50,528 bases of DNA from JADJQU01 sp035490315 (lineage in GTDB: Bacteria; Planctomycetota; UBA1135; GCA-002686595), in the NCBI GenBank assembly GCA_035490315.1, contig DATHET010000075.1:1-50528 (forward strand). Direction: 5' to 3'. A program made the position numbers and the translations under genes. Positions 26,329-34,328 of this stretch are shown one piece after another. Position 1 is the first letter of the stretch. Every line of letters begins with the position of its first letter. Under the pieces are notes generated by a model that was given only the letters and a program-made list of their open reading frames with translations, made no database searches and was not told where the DNA came from.

Positions 26329-27110
26329 TTCTTTTTCCCCTTCGGCGGCTCGACCGGCTTCGCTTCGTGCAGCCGCACGGCCGCGAGGGTCAGCTCCAGG
26401 CGCGCGTCGTCCACGCGCGGCCCACCGGCGACGAATTCGGCCTTCTCGAGAACCCCGACGCGCGACTGGGGCGAGCTCTGCAGCATCAACACCAGGCGTG
26501 TCAAGGACAGCGCCGTGCCGCGCATCTTCATGGTGACCAGCGTCTTCTCCAGGCCTTCCAGCGTCTTTCCCGACACCAGGCGCACGTCGAGCTTGATGTC
26601 GATGTCCTCGACGCGGCCGATGCCGGCTTCGAAGCCCAGGCGCAGCGTCCTGTCGATGATGTCCAGGCCCTCGAGAGTGCGCGCGATCTGCTCGTCCTTG
26701 TTCGGAGCCAGGGCCGGCAGCCCCAGATTCTCGGGCACAGGAACGCCGACGCGCCCCGCCGCGGGCAGCAGCTCGTCGCGCGTCGCCGCGACGACTTCGA
26801 AGTAACGACTCGCCATCGAGCCCGTGCTCGGCGCGAACCCCGGCCGCGGCTCGAACACCGCGGCCTTGACCAGGACGTCGTGGGCTGCGACCAGCTTCTG
26901 ATTCTCGGCGCGGAGCAGGTCCAGGTCCGACTGCGTGTAGAGCGCGCCGTTGAGCGTCCCGTTGGCCTTGATGCGCTTGGCCTCCTGCTCGGTCAGCTCC
27001 GATCCGAAGATGTTGTTGATCAGGAGCACGCCCGTGAAGAACACGAGCACGCCGCCAGCGACGCTCATGACGTAGCGTTTGTTCTCCTGCCAGAAATCGT
27101 TGAGATCCAT
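26325..27110 (-). CDS. PilO/GspM-like inner-membrane assembly protein
   Basis: The ATG at 27110 shares one base with the upstream stop. The 261-residue protein has a short cytoplasmic N terminus (MDLNDFWQENKR) and one membrane helix (about residues 14-35, VMSVAGGVLVFFTGVLLINNIF). A coiled-coil-like helix follows (LDLLRAENQKLVAAHDVLV), then a ferredoxin-like periplasmic domain (IDIKLDVRLVSGKTLEGLEKTLVTM and ARLELTLAAVRLHE). This is the layout of PilO and GspM. It follows directly after a PilM-PilN fusion, the standard gene order in type IV pilus and type II secretion clusters. It would form the inner-membrane assembly platform with the fused partner. Confidence 0.75.
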   Translation of the reverse strand: MDLNDFWQENKRYVMSVAGGVLVFFTGVLLINNIFGSELTEQEAKRIKANGTLNGALYTQSDLDLLRAENQKLVAAHDVLVKAAVFEPRPGFAPSTGSMASRYFEVVAATRDELLPAAGRVGVPVPENLGLPALAPNKDEQIARTLEGLDIIDRTLRLGFEAGIGRVEDIDIKLDVRLVSGKTLEGLEKTLVTMKMRGTALSLTRLVLMLQSSPQSRVGVLEKAEFVAGGPRVDDARLELTLAAVRLHEAKPVEPPKGKKK

Positions 27111-28762
27111 CAGTTCTTCGCCTCCTCGGTCCTCGCGGCGGCAGGTGGCGGAGGCGGAGCGAAGACGGTCAAGTCGATCGTGAACTTGGCGAAGTCCGGG
27201 CTGGGGTTCGCGATCATCGCCAACTCCGCCGGCAGGCGCTGCGTGATTCCCGCGATCAAGGCCTGGAACAGTTGCGCCGGTGAAGCCGTGCCCTCGCGCG
27301 AGATGCCGTCGACGTGCAGGATCGGCCGATCCTCGCCGCGCGCGACGCGCAGGAGGTCGTTGAAGCGCCAGTCGGTCGAGAGGCCCTTGAAGGAGAATTC
27401 CTTCGGGATCGATTCGGTGGCGGCCCACAGGCTGCGCGCGAGCTGCTCGCCATTGCCGGCGACGGCTTGCAGACGGAAGGCCTCGGCGGAGAGCTTCTCG
27501 TTGTTCGCGATCAACTCCTTCGCTTCGGTGTCGACCGCCTTGGCGCGCTTGACGCGCGTCTCCAATCCGCTGACCTCGGTGCGCGTGGTGCTGAGCTTCG
27601 CGTGGGTCGTGAATCCGTACCAGCCAAGGTAGGCGACCGCGACCGCCGCCGCGACGAAGGACCACAGGGTGCCGCCGACGAACTCGCGCCGCTTGCGCAG
27701 GGCCGAGGGCAGGATCTCGACCGAGTAGGCGTCGGGATCGGAGGCCATGGTCGCCAGGCCGAGCGCGATCACGGCTTCGGAGCGGTGATCCTCGAGCAGC
27801 GCGCGCGCCTCGGGATCGAGCCCGCCGGTCTCCACGACGCGGAAGGGGTCGAAGAGCTCGACCGGCACGTTCATCCCGTTGGAAAGGAATTTCGGCAGGC
27901 CCTTGAGCGCCGCTCCGCCGCCGCACAGGAGCACGCGGTCGACGCGCAAGCTCGTGAGCTTGACCTGGCTCTTGCAGAACATGACCGTCGACTGCAACAG
28001 CGAGAGGATCGCGCCCGCGGGCGCCGACGCCGCGCGCGTGGCCTTTTCCGCCGTGGCATCCGCCGCTCGCGCGCCGGGCGTCAAGTCGACGATCTTGCGC
28101 TTGAGCTCCTCGGCCTTGGCCGCGGACACGCCGAAGCGCTCGGCGAGGGCGTCGTCGAAGAGCTTCGAGCCGCCGCTCAAGTTGCGCGCGAACAAGAGAT
28201 CGGCGCCGCGCACCAGGATCACGTCGAGATTCTCATGCCCGATGTTCGCGAGCAGGATCGTGTCGTCCTCGATCACGCCGTAGCGCAGCCAGGCGTTGTA
28301 CAAGGCGAGCGCATTGGGCGAGAAGGCGTCGAGGGCTCCGCCCGCGGCAGCCAGACCCTGAGCGTGGGTCTCCAGGAGGCTCTCGCGCGCCATCGCCAGC
28401 AGCACGACGTCCTCGCCCTCGTTCTCCGCCTGGGCCGGCAGCACGTTGAAATCGCTCGCCACTTCCGCGCCGGATTGACCGCCGATCTCCTCGACCTCGA
28501 AGCGCATCAATTTCTTGAGCTGCCAGTCGGGAACCTGGGGCACGCGCGTGTAGCGCAGGTTGACGTCGCGGCCGGTGACGCCGACGCGCGCGGTCTCCGG
28601 CTTGAAGTCCGGCTCGCCCGCCGCCCAGGCGCCGGCGAGATCCGACGGCGGATGCTGGACGTAGGAGAAGGCGTTCACGTGGAACGTGTTGCCCTTGTAG
28701 GACCCGCGCAGGAACTTGTTCGAGCGCGTGCCGATGTCGACGCCTGTGACCGTGCGAGCCAT
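27110..28762 (-). CDS. PilM-PilN fusion (GspL-like) actin-fold assembly protein
   Basis: The 550-residue protein starts with an actin/PilM-like nucleotide fold: VTGVDIGTRSNKFLRGSY (phosphate-1), LLANIGHENLDVILVRGADLLFARNL (phosphate-2 region) and RVLLCGGGAALKGLPKFL (adenosine motif). Near residues 364-384 there is one membrane helix (LWSFVAAAVAVAYLGWYGF). A helical, then ferredoxin-like periplasmic part follows (TTRTEVSGLETRVKRAK; FAKFTIDLTVF), like PilN. PilM and PilN are separate proteins in classic type IV pili and fused as GspL in type II secretion, so the fusion points to the latter type. It would connect a cytoplasmic ATPase, not encoded here, to the pseudopilus. It ends in a Pro/Ala-rich tail. 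The gene begins one base before the FHA gene's end. Confidence 0.83.
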   Translation of the reverse strand: MARTVTGVDIGTRSNKFLRGSYKGNTFHVNAFSYVQHPPSDLAGAWAAGEPDFKPETARVGVTGRDVNLRYTRVPQVPDWQLKKLMRFEVEEIGGQSGAEVASDFNVLPAQAENEGEDVVLLAMARESLLETHAQGLAAAGGALDAFSPNALALYNAWLRYGVIEDDTILLANIGHENLDVILVRGADLLFARNLSGGSKLFDDALAERFGVSAAKAEELKRKIVDLTPGARAADATAEKATRAASAPAGAILSLLQSTVMFCKSQVKLTSLRVDRVLLCGGGAALKGLPKFLSNGMNVPVELFDPFRVVETGGLDPEARALLEDHRSEAVIALGLATMASDPDAYSVEILPSALRKRREFVGGTLWSFVAAAVAVAYLGWYGFTTHAKLSTTRTEVSGLETRVKRAKAVDTEAKELIANNEKLSAEAFRLQAVAGNGEQLARSLWAATESIPKEFSFKGLSTDWRFNDLLRVARGEDRPILHVDGISREGTASPAQLFQALIAGITQRLPAELAMIANPSPDFAKFTIDLTVFAPPPPPAAARTEEAKN

Positions 28763-30865
28763 CTAGCGTTGATCTCCCGTCTTGGGCGATGCGTTCGAAG
28801 CGGGATCCGCCTTCAACAGAGCGGCGGGGTCGTTGACCTGGAAGCGCGATTTCAATTCCGCGGCGACCTTGTCCGCGAGGCGGTTCTGCTTGGTCGCTTG
28901 CAGAGCGGCGTGGATGCGAGCGAGGCGCACCGCTTCGATCTGATCGAGATCGTGGGCGAGCAGCTCGATGTCCTGGTCGACGCTCGCGGCGAGGGCGCGC
29001 GCGCTGGCTTCGACCTCGCTCCCGGCGTAGGCCTCGGCGGTCTTCAAGGACTTGTCGCGGCACTCGCGGAACAGATCGAGCAGGCGGAAGAAGCGCGCGC
29101 GCTCGACGTCGGCGCGCACCGCGGCGAGAGCTTCCAGTCCGCGCGACAAAGCCTTGGCGCGGCCGGCTTCCGCTTCCGCGATCAGCGCCGCGTCGATCGG
29201 ATGCTCGTTGATCAATCGGCTCCAGGTCTGGATCACCTCGGCCGGTTTCCCGGCGGCCTCGGAGGCGCGCGCGTCGCGCGCCAGACTCTCGGCGGAGACC
29301 CGTTCCTCGTTGAACGTGACCTGGATCAGGGCGCTCGAAGCGCCGAGAGCCTCCAGGGAAAAGCTCGCGCCGTTGGCGCCCGCGTCGGGATGGCCGCGCA
29401 CGGTGACCGGCGGGTCAAAGCGCACGCGCACCAGCTCGCGGCCCGCGCCGAGCAGCACGGAGTCGACTCCTGCGCGCTCGAATTGCACCTGGTGCGTCTT
29501 GAGACCCTCGGGTCCCGTGGTCGCGACTCCCCCACCGGCGGTCGAGGCTTCCGCTGAAAGCTCGAATTTCGCGGCGGGTCGCTTGGAGCTGACGCGCATG
29601 CCCAAGGGATCCGTTTCGGCGGCGAGCGGTATTTCGCTGCCGTTGGGCGCGCTGAAATGAACCGCGCTGAGCAGCGGGTGATCGATCTTGAACAGCACGG
29701 CCGTGCTGCGCGGTTCGCCGAGCAGGACCAGCTCGATGTCGTCGTGCTTGACCGAATCCATGGTGCTGTCGCCGGTGGCCAGGAGCGCCACGTCGTCGAT
29801 CAATGCCTTCCCGCCTTCGGCCGTGGTGCGCGCGGCGAACACCGCTCGCACGCGGTCGTAGCAGGGCGGCGCTGAAACTTTGAGGGTCAGCGGCTTGGGC
29901 GCAGCACTCTCGGAGTTCGGATCGTCGAAGATCGACGCTCCCCAGGCCAGGACGGGCAGGTAGCCGCCGGTGCTCGATTCGAAGCGCAGGCCGGGGCGCA
30001 CCTCGACCGGGCCGCGCGCTCCGATGGCGCAGTCGAGCTGGACGGTTTTTCCCACCGGAACGGATTCCGAAGTCAGGAGCGCGTTCCCCGCTGCGCCTAG
30101 ATCGGCGGAAATTCCCTGGGTGCCGCTGACGCGCGCGCCGCGGTCGGTCTCGAAGGCAGCGCTCGCCGTGCTCGAGTTCTCCCAGCCGCTCGGCAACTCC
30201 GAGCCCTCGAAGGAGTAGCCAGCGGCGAGCAGATTGCCCGGCACCTGGGTCACGGCCTGGATCAATTTCTTCGGCCCGCCCTCCGTCGACTGGCCGCGGG
30301 TGAACCACCAGGCGGCGCCTGCGCCGGCGGCGAGCACCGCCAGACCGATCACCGCGAAGACGAAGACCTTCTCCTGGCGCGACCTCGCGAGCTTCTCCGC
30401 GCCGATGGAGTGGACCGTGTCGCCGACATCCGCCGAGGGCGTCTGCAGCGCCCGGACCACGGAGGTCATTTCCATCGCCGAAGGCACGCGGGCCGCCGGA
30501 GCCGGGGCGACGTGGTCGGCCTCGAGCTCGAGTCCGATGTCGTCCGCGCCTTGGGCCGGCTTGGCCTGCTCGCCATCGACGAAGACCAGGTCGACGCTGC
30601 CCAACATGACGCGATCGCCACCGGAGAGGCGTTTCTCGGAAATGCGCTCGCCGTTGACGCGGGTGCCGTTGGTCGAGCCCAGGTCGCGCAGCAGCACGCC
30701 GCGCTCATCGACCACCAGCTCGGCGTGCTTGCCGGAGACAGACGGGTCGAGCATCTGGACGCTGTTGCCAGGTTTGCGGCCGAAGGTCGTCGTCGCGCCG
30801 GTCAGCGCCACGATCTCACCCCGCCGCTCTCCCTCTTCGAAGCGGAGCGCGAAGCGATGGGTCAT
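28763..30865 (-). CDS. FHA-domain transmembrane protein, first gene of the pseudopilin operon
   Basis: The 700-residue protein begins with a canonical FHA domain (about residues 24-95): TTFGRKPGNSVQMLDPSVSGKHAELV, then LLRDLGSTNGTRVNGERI and GDRVMLGSVDLVF. The GR, SGKHAEL and NGTRVNG motifs for phosphothreonine binding are all present. A disordered linker leads to a membrane helix (about 165-188, VFVFAVIGLAVLAAGAGAAWWF). The outside part is ~500 residues and strand-rich, with a helical end. Topology would put the FHA domain in the cytoplasm. It starts the operon that continues with the GspL-like gene, and a Ser/Thr kinase gene lies ~3.5 kb away. Phosphorylation control of pseudopilus assembly is therefore plausible, as in other FHA-containing secretion systems. 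This is inference from domains and distance. Confidence 0.8.
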   Translation of the reverse strand: MTHRFALRFEEGERRGEIVALTGATTTFGRKPGNSVQMLDPSVSGKHAELVVDERGVLLRDLGSTNGTRVNGERISEKRLSGGDRVMLGSVDLVFVDGEQAKPAQGADDIGLELEADHVAPAPAARVPSAMEMTSVVRALQTPSADVGDTVHSIGAEKLARSRQEKVFVFAVIGLAVLAAGAGAAWWFTRGQSTEGGPKKLIQAVTQVPGNLLAAGYSFEGSELPSGWENSSTASAAFETDRGARVSGTQGISADLGAAGNALLTSESVPVGKTVQLDCAIGARGPVEVRPGLRFESSTGGYLPVLAWGASIFDDPNSESAAPKPLTLKVSAPPCYDRVRAVFAARTTAEGGKALIDDVALLATGDSTMDSVKHDDIELVLLGEPRSTAVLFKIDHPLLSAVHFSAPNGSEIPLAAETDPLGMRVSSKRPAAKFELSAEASTAGGGVATTGPEGLKTHQVQFERAGVDSVLLGAGRELVRVRFDPPVTVRGHPDAGANGASFSLEALGASSALIQVTFNEERVSAESLARDARASEAAGKPAEVIQTWSRLINEHPIDAALIAEAEAGRAKALSRGLEALAAVRADVERARFFRLLDLFRECRDKSLKTAEAYAGSEVEASARALAASVDQDIELLAHDLDQIEAVRLARIHAALQATKQNRLADKVAAELKSRFQVNDPAALLKADPASNASPKTGDQR

Positions 30866-31025
30866 TCGAAGGGACGTCCGAGCAGGTGTTCGATGAGGAG
30901 AAAGCGCCTGCGCGTCGGGCGCGGGCTCGGAGCGGACCGGTCTGGGAGGTACCCGAAGGGCTCGCCGCGGTTACCGCGGTGGCGGGCACCCAGGCGCAGG
31001 ACCGCAGAGGATACCCCCCATCGAC

Positions 31026-31853
31026 GTGGCGACAACTGTGCAGACGAGCTCACTTCCCCGCGAGCGCGCCTCGGAGCAGACTCACGCCGTGGACCCCGCC
31101 CAGGACCGCCGCCGCTTCTTCCTCGCCGATCCTCTGGCCGAGAGCCCCAGCCTGCGGCCCGAGGAGGAGCGCCATGCGGCGAAAGTCATCCGTCTCGAGC
31201 CCGGTGACCGGATCCTCGGTCTCGATGGTCAGGGCGGGCTGCATCCCCTGGTCCTGCGCAAATCGGTGCGCGGAAAGCTCGAGTTCGAGCGCGACGGCGA
31301 GCCGCTGCGCGAGCCACCCCCGGGCTCGGCCGGCTCTCCGATCGGCTGGATCGAGGTCGCGGTGCCGCTGCCCAAGGGGGCGCGGGCGGAAGCGATGCTC
31401 GAGCGGCTCACCCAACTGGGAATCGCCGCCCTGCGCCCTCTGGATTGCGCCCGCAATCAAGGCTTCGAGCGCGAGTCGGCGGAAAGCCGCGGCCCGCGAC
31501 TCGAGCGTGCCTGCCTCGAGGCCTGCAAGCAGTCGCGCCGTTCGTGGATGCCGAAGATCCATCCGACCGCGCGGCCGGAAGACCTGCGGGGATTGCTCGC
31601 GGGACGTCGCTGCGCCTTGCTCAGTCCCGGCGCGGAGCGCACCCTCCTTCATTGGAGCGAAGCCCAGGACGCTGGGCCGACCGTGGTGATCGCCGGGCCC
31701 GAGGGCGGCTTCACCGATCAGGAGCTCGCCAGCCTGGACTTCGCCACTCCGCTCGTGCTCGCGCCGCACATCCTGCGCATCGAGACAGCGGTCGAGGCGG
31801 CGGTCAGCACGCTGGTGCAGGTCAGCTACGCCCGCGGACTCCGATCGGGCTGA
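31026..31853 (+). CDS. rsmE: 16S rRNA (uracil1498-N3)-methyltransferase
   Basis: The RsmE/SPOUT signature is clear. An N-terminal PUA-like part (RRFFLADPLAESPSLRPEEERHAAKVIRL) is followed by VAVPLPKGARAEAMLERLTQLGI. The C-terminal trefoil knot carries VVIAGPEGGFTDQEL and LAPHILRIETAVEAAVS (the GPEGGF and LRxETA motifs that bind SAM). The protein is 275 residues with a GTG start at 31026. A GTG near 31089 would remove a poorly conserved ~21-residue head and is equally possible. It methylates U1498 of 16S rRNA at the decoding site. Its 3' end overlaps the convergent RadC-like gene by 28 bases. Confidence 0.9.
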   Translation: MATTVQTSSLPRERASEQTHAVDPAQDRRRFFLADPLAESPSLRPEEERHAAKVIRLEPGDRILGLDGQGGLHPLVLRKSVRGKLEFERDGEPLREPPPGSAGSPIGWIEVAVPLPKGARAEAMLERLTQLGIAALRPLDCARNQGFERESAESRGPRLERACLEACKQSRRSWMPKIHPTARPEDLRGLLAGRRCALLSPGAERTLLHWSEAQDAGPTVVIAGPEGGFTDQELASLDFATPLVLAPHILRIETAVEAAVSTLVQVSYARGLRSG

Positions 31854-32563
31854 GCGATCCACGCGCCGCGGCCGCGCAAGGAGACGAAGTTCGCTCCGCC
31901 GACGACCAGGTGATCGAGCAGGGGCACGCCGACCAGCTCTCCGGCCGCGAACAGTCGCTCGGTGACTCCGCGATCTTCCGCGGAGGGCTCGGGGTCGCCG
32001 CTGGGATGGTTGTGCGCGACCACCACGGCACAAGCGCCCGAGCGCAGGGCCGGACCGAAGACTTCGCGCGGATGGATCAGCGAGGCCGTCGCCGTGCCGA
32101 CCGAGACTTCATGGAGCTGCAGCAGTCGATGGCGGCCGTCGAGGTACAAGGCGACCACGGTTTCCCGCTCGCGTCCCGACAGCGCGCCGTGCACGAGCTC
32201 GAAAGCGTCGCGCGGAGTGCGCACCGGCGCGCGAATCAAGCGCGCCGTGTCTGCGCTGCGCCGCCCGAGTTCGAAGGCACAGGCGAGACGCAGCGCCGCT
32301 CGCCAAGGAATCTGCAAAGCTCTCGAGAGCTCGATTGTCGGCGCGCGCGAGTGGCCAATGAGCCGCGACTCGGCGAGCTCCTTGTGCCGCAGCTCGGCCT
32401 TGAATGCCGGGTTGGCGACGATCAATTCGACCAGCTCGGATGTCGTGAATTGAGCGAGAGCCTTCGCCCGCCAATTCAGCCTGACCAGCCTGCGCGCAGG
32501 CGCCGCGTCCCCACGATTTTCCGTGCCGGCTTCGTTCCGCTCGATGTCCAGAGGGTCTTCCAT
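31826..32563 (-). CDS. radC: RadC-family JAMM-domain protein
   Basis: The 245-residue protein has the JAMM metal motif AHNHPSGDPEPSAED (H184, H186, D197), preceded by LIHPREVFGPALRSGACAVVV. This is the RadC/UPF0758 signature. The N-terminal half normally contains the helical GAxxLSDxELLAxLLRTG segment; here it is replaced by a weaker LAQFTTSELVELIVANPAF and AELRHKELAESRL. I therefore call it RadC-family with a diverged N terminus. RadC is often called a DNA-repair protein, but the molecular activity is not established. The last 28 bases overlap rsmE on the other strand. Confidence 0.85.
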   Translation of the reverse strand: MEDPLDIERNEAGTENRGDAAPARRLVRLNWRAKALAQFTTSELVELIVANPAFKAELRHKELAESRLIGHSRAPTIELSRALQIPWRAALRLACAFELGRRSADTARLIRAPVRTPRDAFELVHGALSGRERETVVALYLDGRHRLLQLHEVSVGTATASLIHPREVFGPALRSGACAVVVAHNHPSGDPEPSAEDRGVTERLFAAGELVGVPLLDHLVVGGANFVSLRGRGAWIAQPDRSPRA

Positions 32564-32757
32564 CGAGGGGTTCGACCTCCTGGAATCCCGTCGGTGGCAG
32601 TCGAACTCAGGTTTTCGAGACCAGAACTGAGAAGGGGGAAGAAACTCTTCATGATTCGTCGTCTAAGAACCATGTCCATCGGCAGAAGTACGGATCTTCT
32701 ACCGATCATCCCTTAGGGAACGCCTTCCAAACACTGCGAGCGGAGCAGGCCACGCGC

Positions 32758-32883
32758 ATGGGAATTCTGGCAATCAGTGCCTTCATCCTACTGGGGTTGT
32801 GGGTGGTCGAAACGGTGGCGTTCTACGTGTCCTACAGGCAGAGCGCCAAGGGGTCGGCGACGGAAATCGAAACACATCTGTAG
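32758..32883 (+). CDS. Possible 41-residue single-pass membrane peptide
   Basis: An ATG at 32758 opens a short frame that ends at TAG (32881-32883). The product starts MGILAISAFILLGLWVVETV. It has one hydrophobic helix (about residues 3-24) followed by a basic/polar tail (YRQSAKGS and TEIETHL). It sits in the lower-GC interval and is followed 90 bases later by a hairpin that could end the transcript. The Shine-Dalgarno is weak (GGAGCAGG about ten bases upstream). A hydrophobic helix can arise by chance in a 41-codon frame, so confidence is moderate to low. Confidence 0.4.
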   Translation: MGILAISAFILLGLWVVETVAFYVSYRQSAKGSATEIETHL

Positions 32884-32973
32884 AGGGACACTAGGAGAGT
32901 GTGGGAGCGGGAGGTGACTTCTGTCCGCACCATGGGCCAAGGCCGGCGATCCTGACGTCGAGCCAAGGCAAAC

Positions 32974-33012
32974 CGAGCGGCCGTGATCCTGACACGGCCG
33001 CTCGACTCATTT
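32974..33012 (+). terminator. Candidate terminator hairpin
   Basis: CGAGCGGCCGTG (32974-32985) and CACGGCCGCTCG (32993-33004) form a perfect 12-bp stem around a seven-base loop, followed by ACTCATTTAAGT. The downstream T run is short, so termination efficiency is uncertain. It lies downstream of the possible small membrane ORF and just before the 90-bp inverted repeat. Confidence 0.5.
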
Positions 33013-33016
33013 AAGT

Positions 33017-33106
33017 CCCGGTAAAGCACCGCCATCCTGAACATGCCCGATACCGGCGCGCCTGCGCCGGTATCGGGCATGTTCAGGATGGCGGTGCTTT
33101 ACCGGG
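33017..33106. repeat. Perfect 43-bp inverted repeat (90-bp hairpin)
   Basis: Bases 33017-33059 and 33064-33106 are exact reverse complements, with a four-base loop GCCT (33060-33063). The right arm contains the stop codon of the peptidase gene (33099-33101) and one of its last codons, so the structure forms at the 3' end of that mRNA. A stem of this length is far beyond an ordinary intrinsic terminator (~8-15 bp), and no U tract is present. It could be a strong bidirectional terminator, a palindromic repeat element, or an assembly fold-back. The symmetry is seen directly. Confidence 0.85.
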
Positions 33107-34322
33107 TACCCCAGGCTGCAAACGCGTCGGCGAGGCGCAACCTCGCTTGCGCCTCGAAGCTGGCGGCGGGAGTGCGACCTTCCTTGCAGCCGGCGACCAT
33201 CGCGAGGACGGCCTGTTGTCCGTGCTGTCGCCACAGGTAGGCGGTGAAGGCCAGGGACTGGCGGTAGGCGCGCGCGATCGCCGCTTCGTCCTTCCAGGTC
33301 GAGAGGCTGCCGGTGAGCGCGTCGAGGGCGATGGGCTCGACACCGGCGAGTGAGGCCTGAGCAGCTTGCGCTTCCTCGTCGCGGCGCGATTCGCTGTCGT
33401 GCTCGAGCCATTGCGCCAGGCCTTCGTTCAGCCAACCAGGCACCGCGTCACCGCCCATCTGGCGCGTGAAGGCGTGGCACAGCTCATGGCGGAAAACGCG
33501 CTTCAAACGCGATTCCTCCGCCGAGAGGTCACCGATCGGAATGCGGATCGCGGTGCCGTCGAAGGCTCCCCCCGCCCAGTCGCCCAGGCCGGTGAGCAGG
33601 GAGAAGCCCGCGCGCTCGTAGAGGACCACGCGGAACTTCGGCTTGCCGCTCTCGACAGGGTAGAACCCGAACTCGAGACCGAGGTCGGCGTAGGCCTTCT
33701 CGAGCTCGTTGAGCAGCCGTGTCGATCCCCACAGGAGGTCGCGGCGCTGACCGTCGTAGGCGAGCTCGAAGTGCAGCGAGCTCTCGTTCCAGAAATTGCC
33801 TTCGACGTCGCGCTCGCGATTCCAGCGCTCCAGAAGTTGAGCCAGATCCGTCCGCTCGGGGACCAGCGAGATCGCCCGCTCGAGACGTTCCCGGCACAGC
33901 TTGCATTGCGGATGGACCGCATGCTCGGCCACCGCCGCGCGGGCCAGGGCTTCCGCGAGGTTGTTGGTGAAGGCGGCCGTCGTCGGATAGGCCTTCCAGC
34001 ATTCCTCGAAGAGCTCGATGGCGCGATCCTGCTCGCCCTGCTCCAGGGCGCGGATCGCTTCCTTGTTCTTCTCGGCCCACTCGCTCGGCACGCCGCCGGG
34101 GGCCGCCGCTGCGCTGGACTCGGCGAGCTCGGGCTCGGCGGGGATTCCGCCAGGCGCGGGGCGTCGCTCGATTGGTTCCTCCAGCGGGGCGGGCGGCGGC
34201 GGCGCGGGCAGGGCCGCATGGGGCTGGCGGCGCATCAACGAGCGCTGGTAGAGCCACGCGCCGCTCCCGACCGTCAAGCTCGTGGCCAGCAGGCTCCAGA
34301 CGACGACCTGTCCCGTGCGCAT
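33099..34322 (-). CDS. Exported gluzincin-type metallopeptidase with N-terminal anchor
   Basis: The 407-residue protein starts with a membrane anchor or signal (about residues 7-25, VVWSLLATSLTVGSGAWLY) and a proline-rich linker. TPR-like helices follow (ALEQGEQDRAIELFEECW). The catalytic part holds HELCH (H279-E280-H283) and a downstream NEGLAQW (E300). That is the HExxH plus E gluzincin arrangement of peptidase MA-like / DUF1570-type proteins of planctomycetes. A CxxC (C140, C143) lies between the TPR and catalytic parts. It follows the kinase gene by six bases and shares its direction, so they are probably co-transcribed. Substrate unknown. Confidence 0.8.
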   Translation of the reverse strand: MRTGQVVVWSLLATSLTVGSGAWLYQRSLMRRQPHAALPAPPPPAPLEEPIERRPAPGGIPAEPELAESSAAAAPGGVPSEWAEKNKEAIRALEQGEQDRAIELFEECWKAYPTTAAFTNNLAEALARAAVAEHAVHPQCKLCRERLERAISLVPERTDLAQLLERWNRERDVEGNFWNESSLHFELAYDGQRRDLLWGSTRLLNELEKAYADLGLEFGFYPVESGKPKFRVVLYERAGFSLLTGLGDWAGGAFDGTAIRIPIGDLSAEESRLKRVFRHELCHAFTRQMGGDAVPGWLNEGLAQWLEHDSESRRDEEAQAAQASLAGVEPIALDALTGSLSTWKDEAAIARAYRQSLAFTAYLWRQHGQQAVLAMVAGCKEGRTPAASFEAQARLRLADAFAAWGTR

Positions 34323-34328
34323 TTCGTT

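Larger units (their letters stand above)
32564..33016. other. Gene-sparse, lower-GC interval
   Basis: Between the RadC-like start and the long hairpin, no long gene is visible on either strand. By eye the stretch 32570-32890 is clearly richer in A and T than its neighbours. It contains one plausible 41-residue membrane ORF (32758-32883) and a 12-bp stem hairpin (32974-33004). The remaining bases show nothing I recognise. The composition suggests a regulatory region or a recently acquired fragment. Confidence 0.5.
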
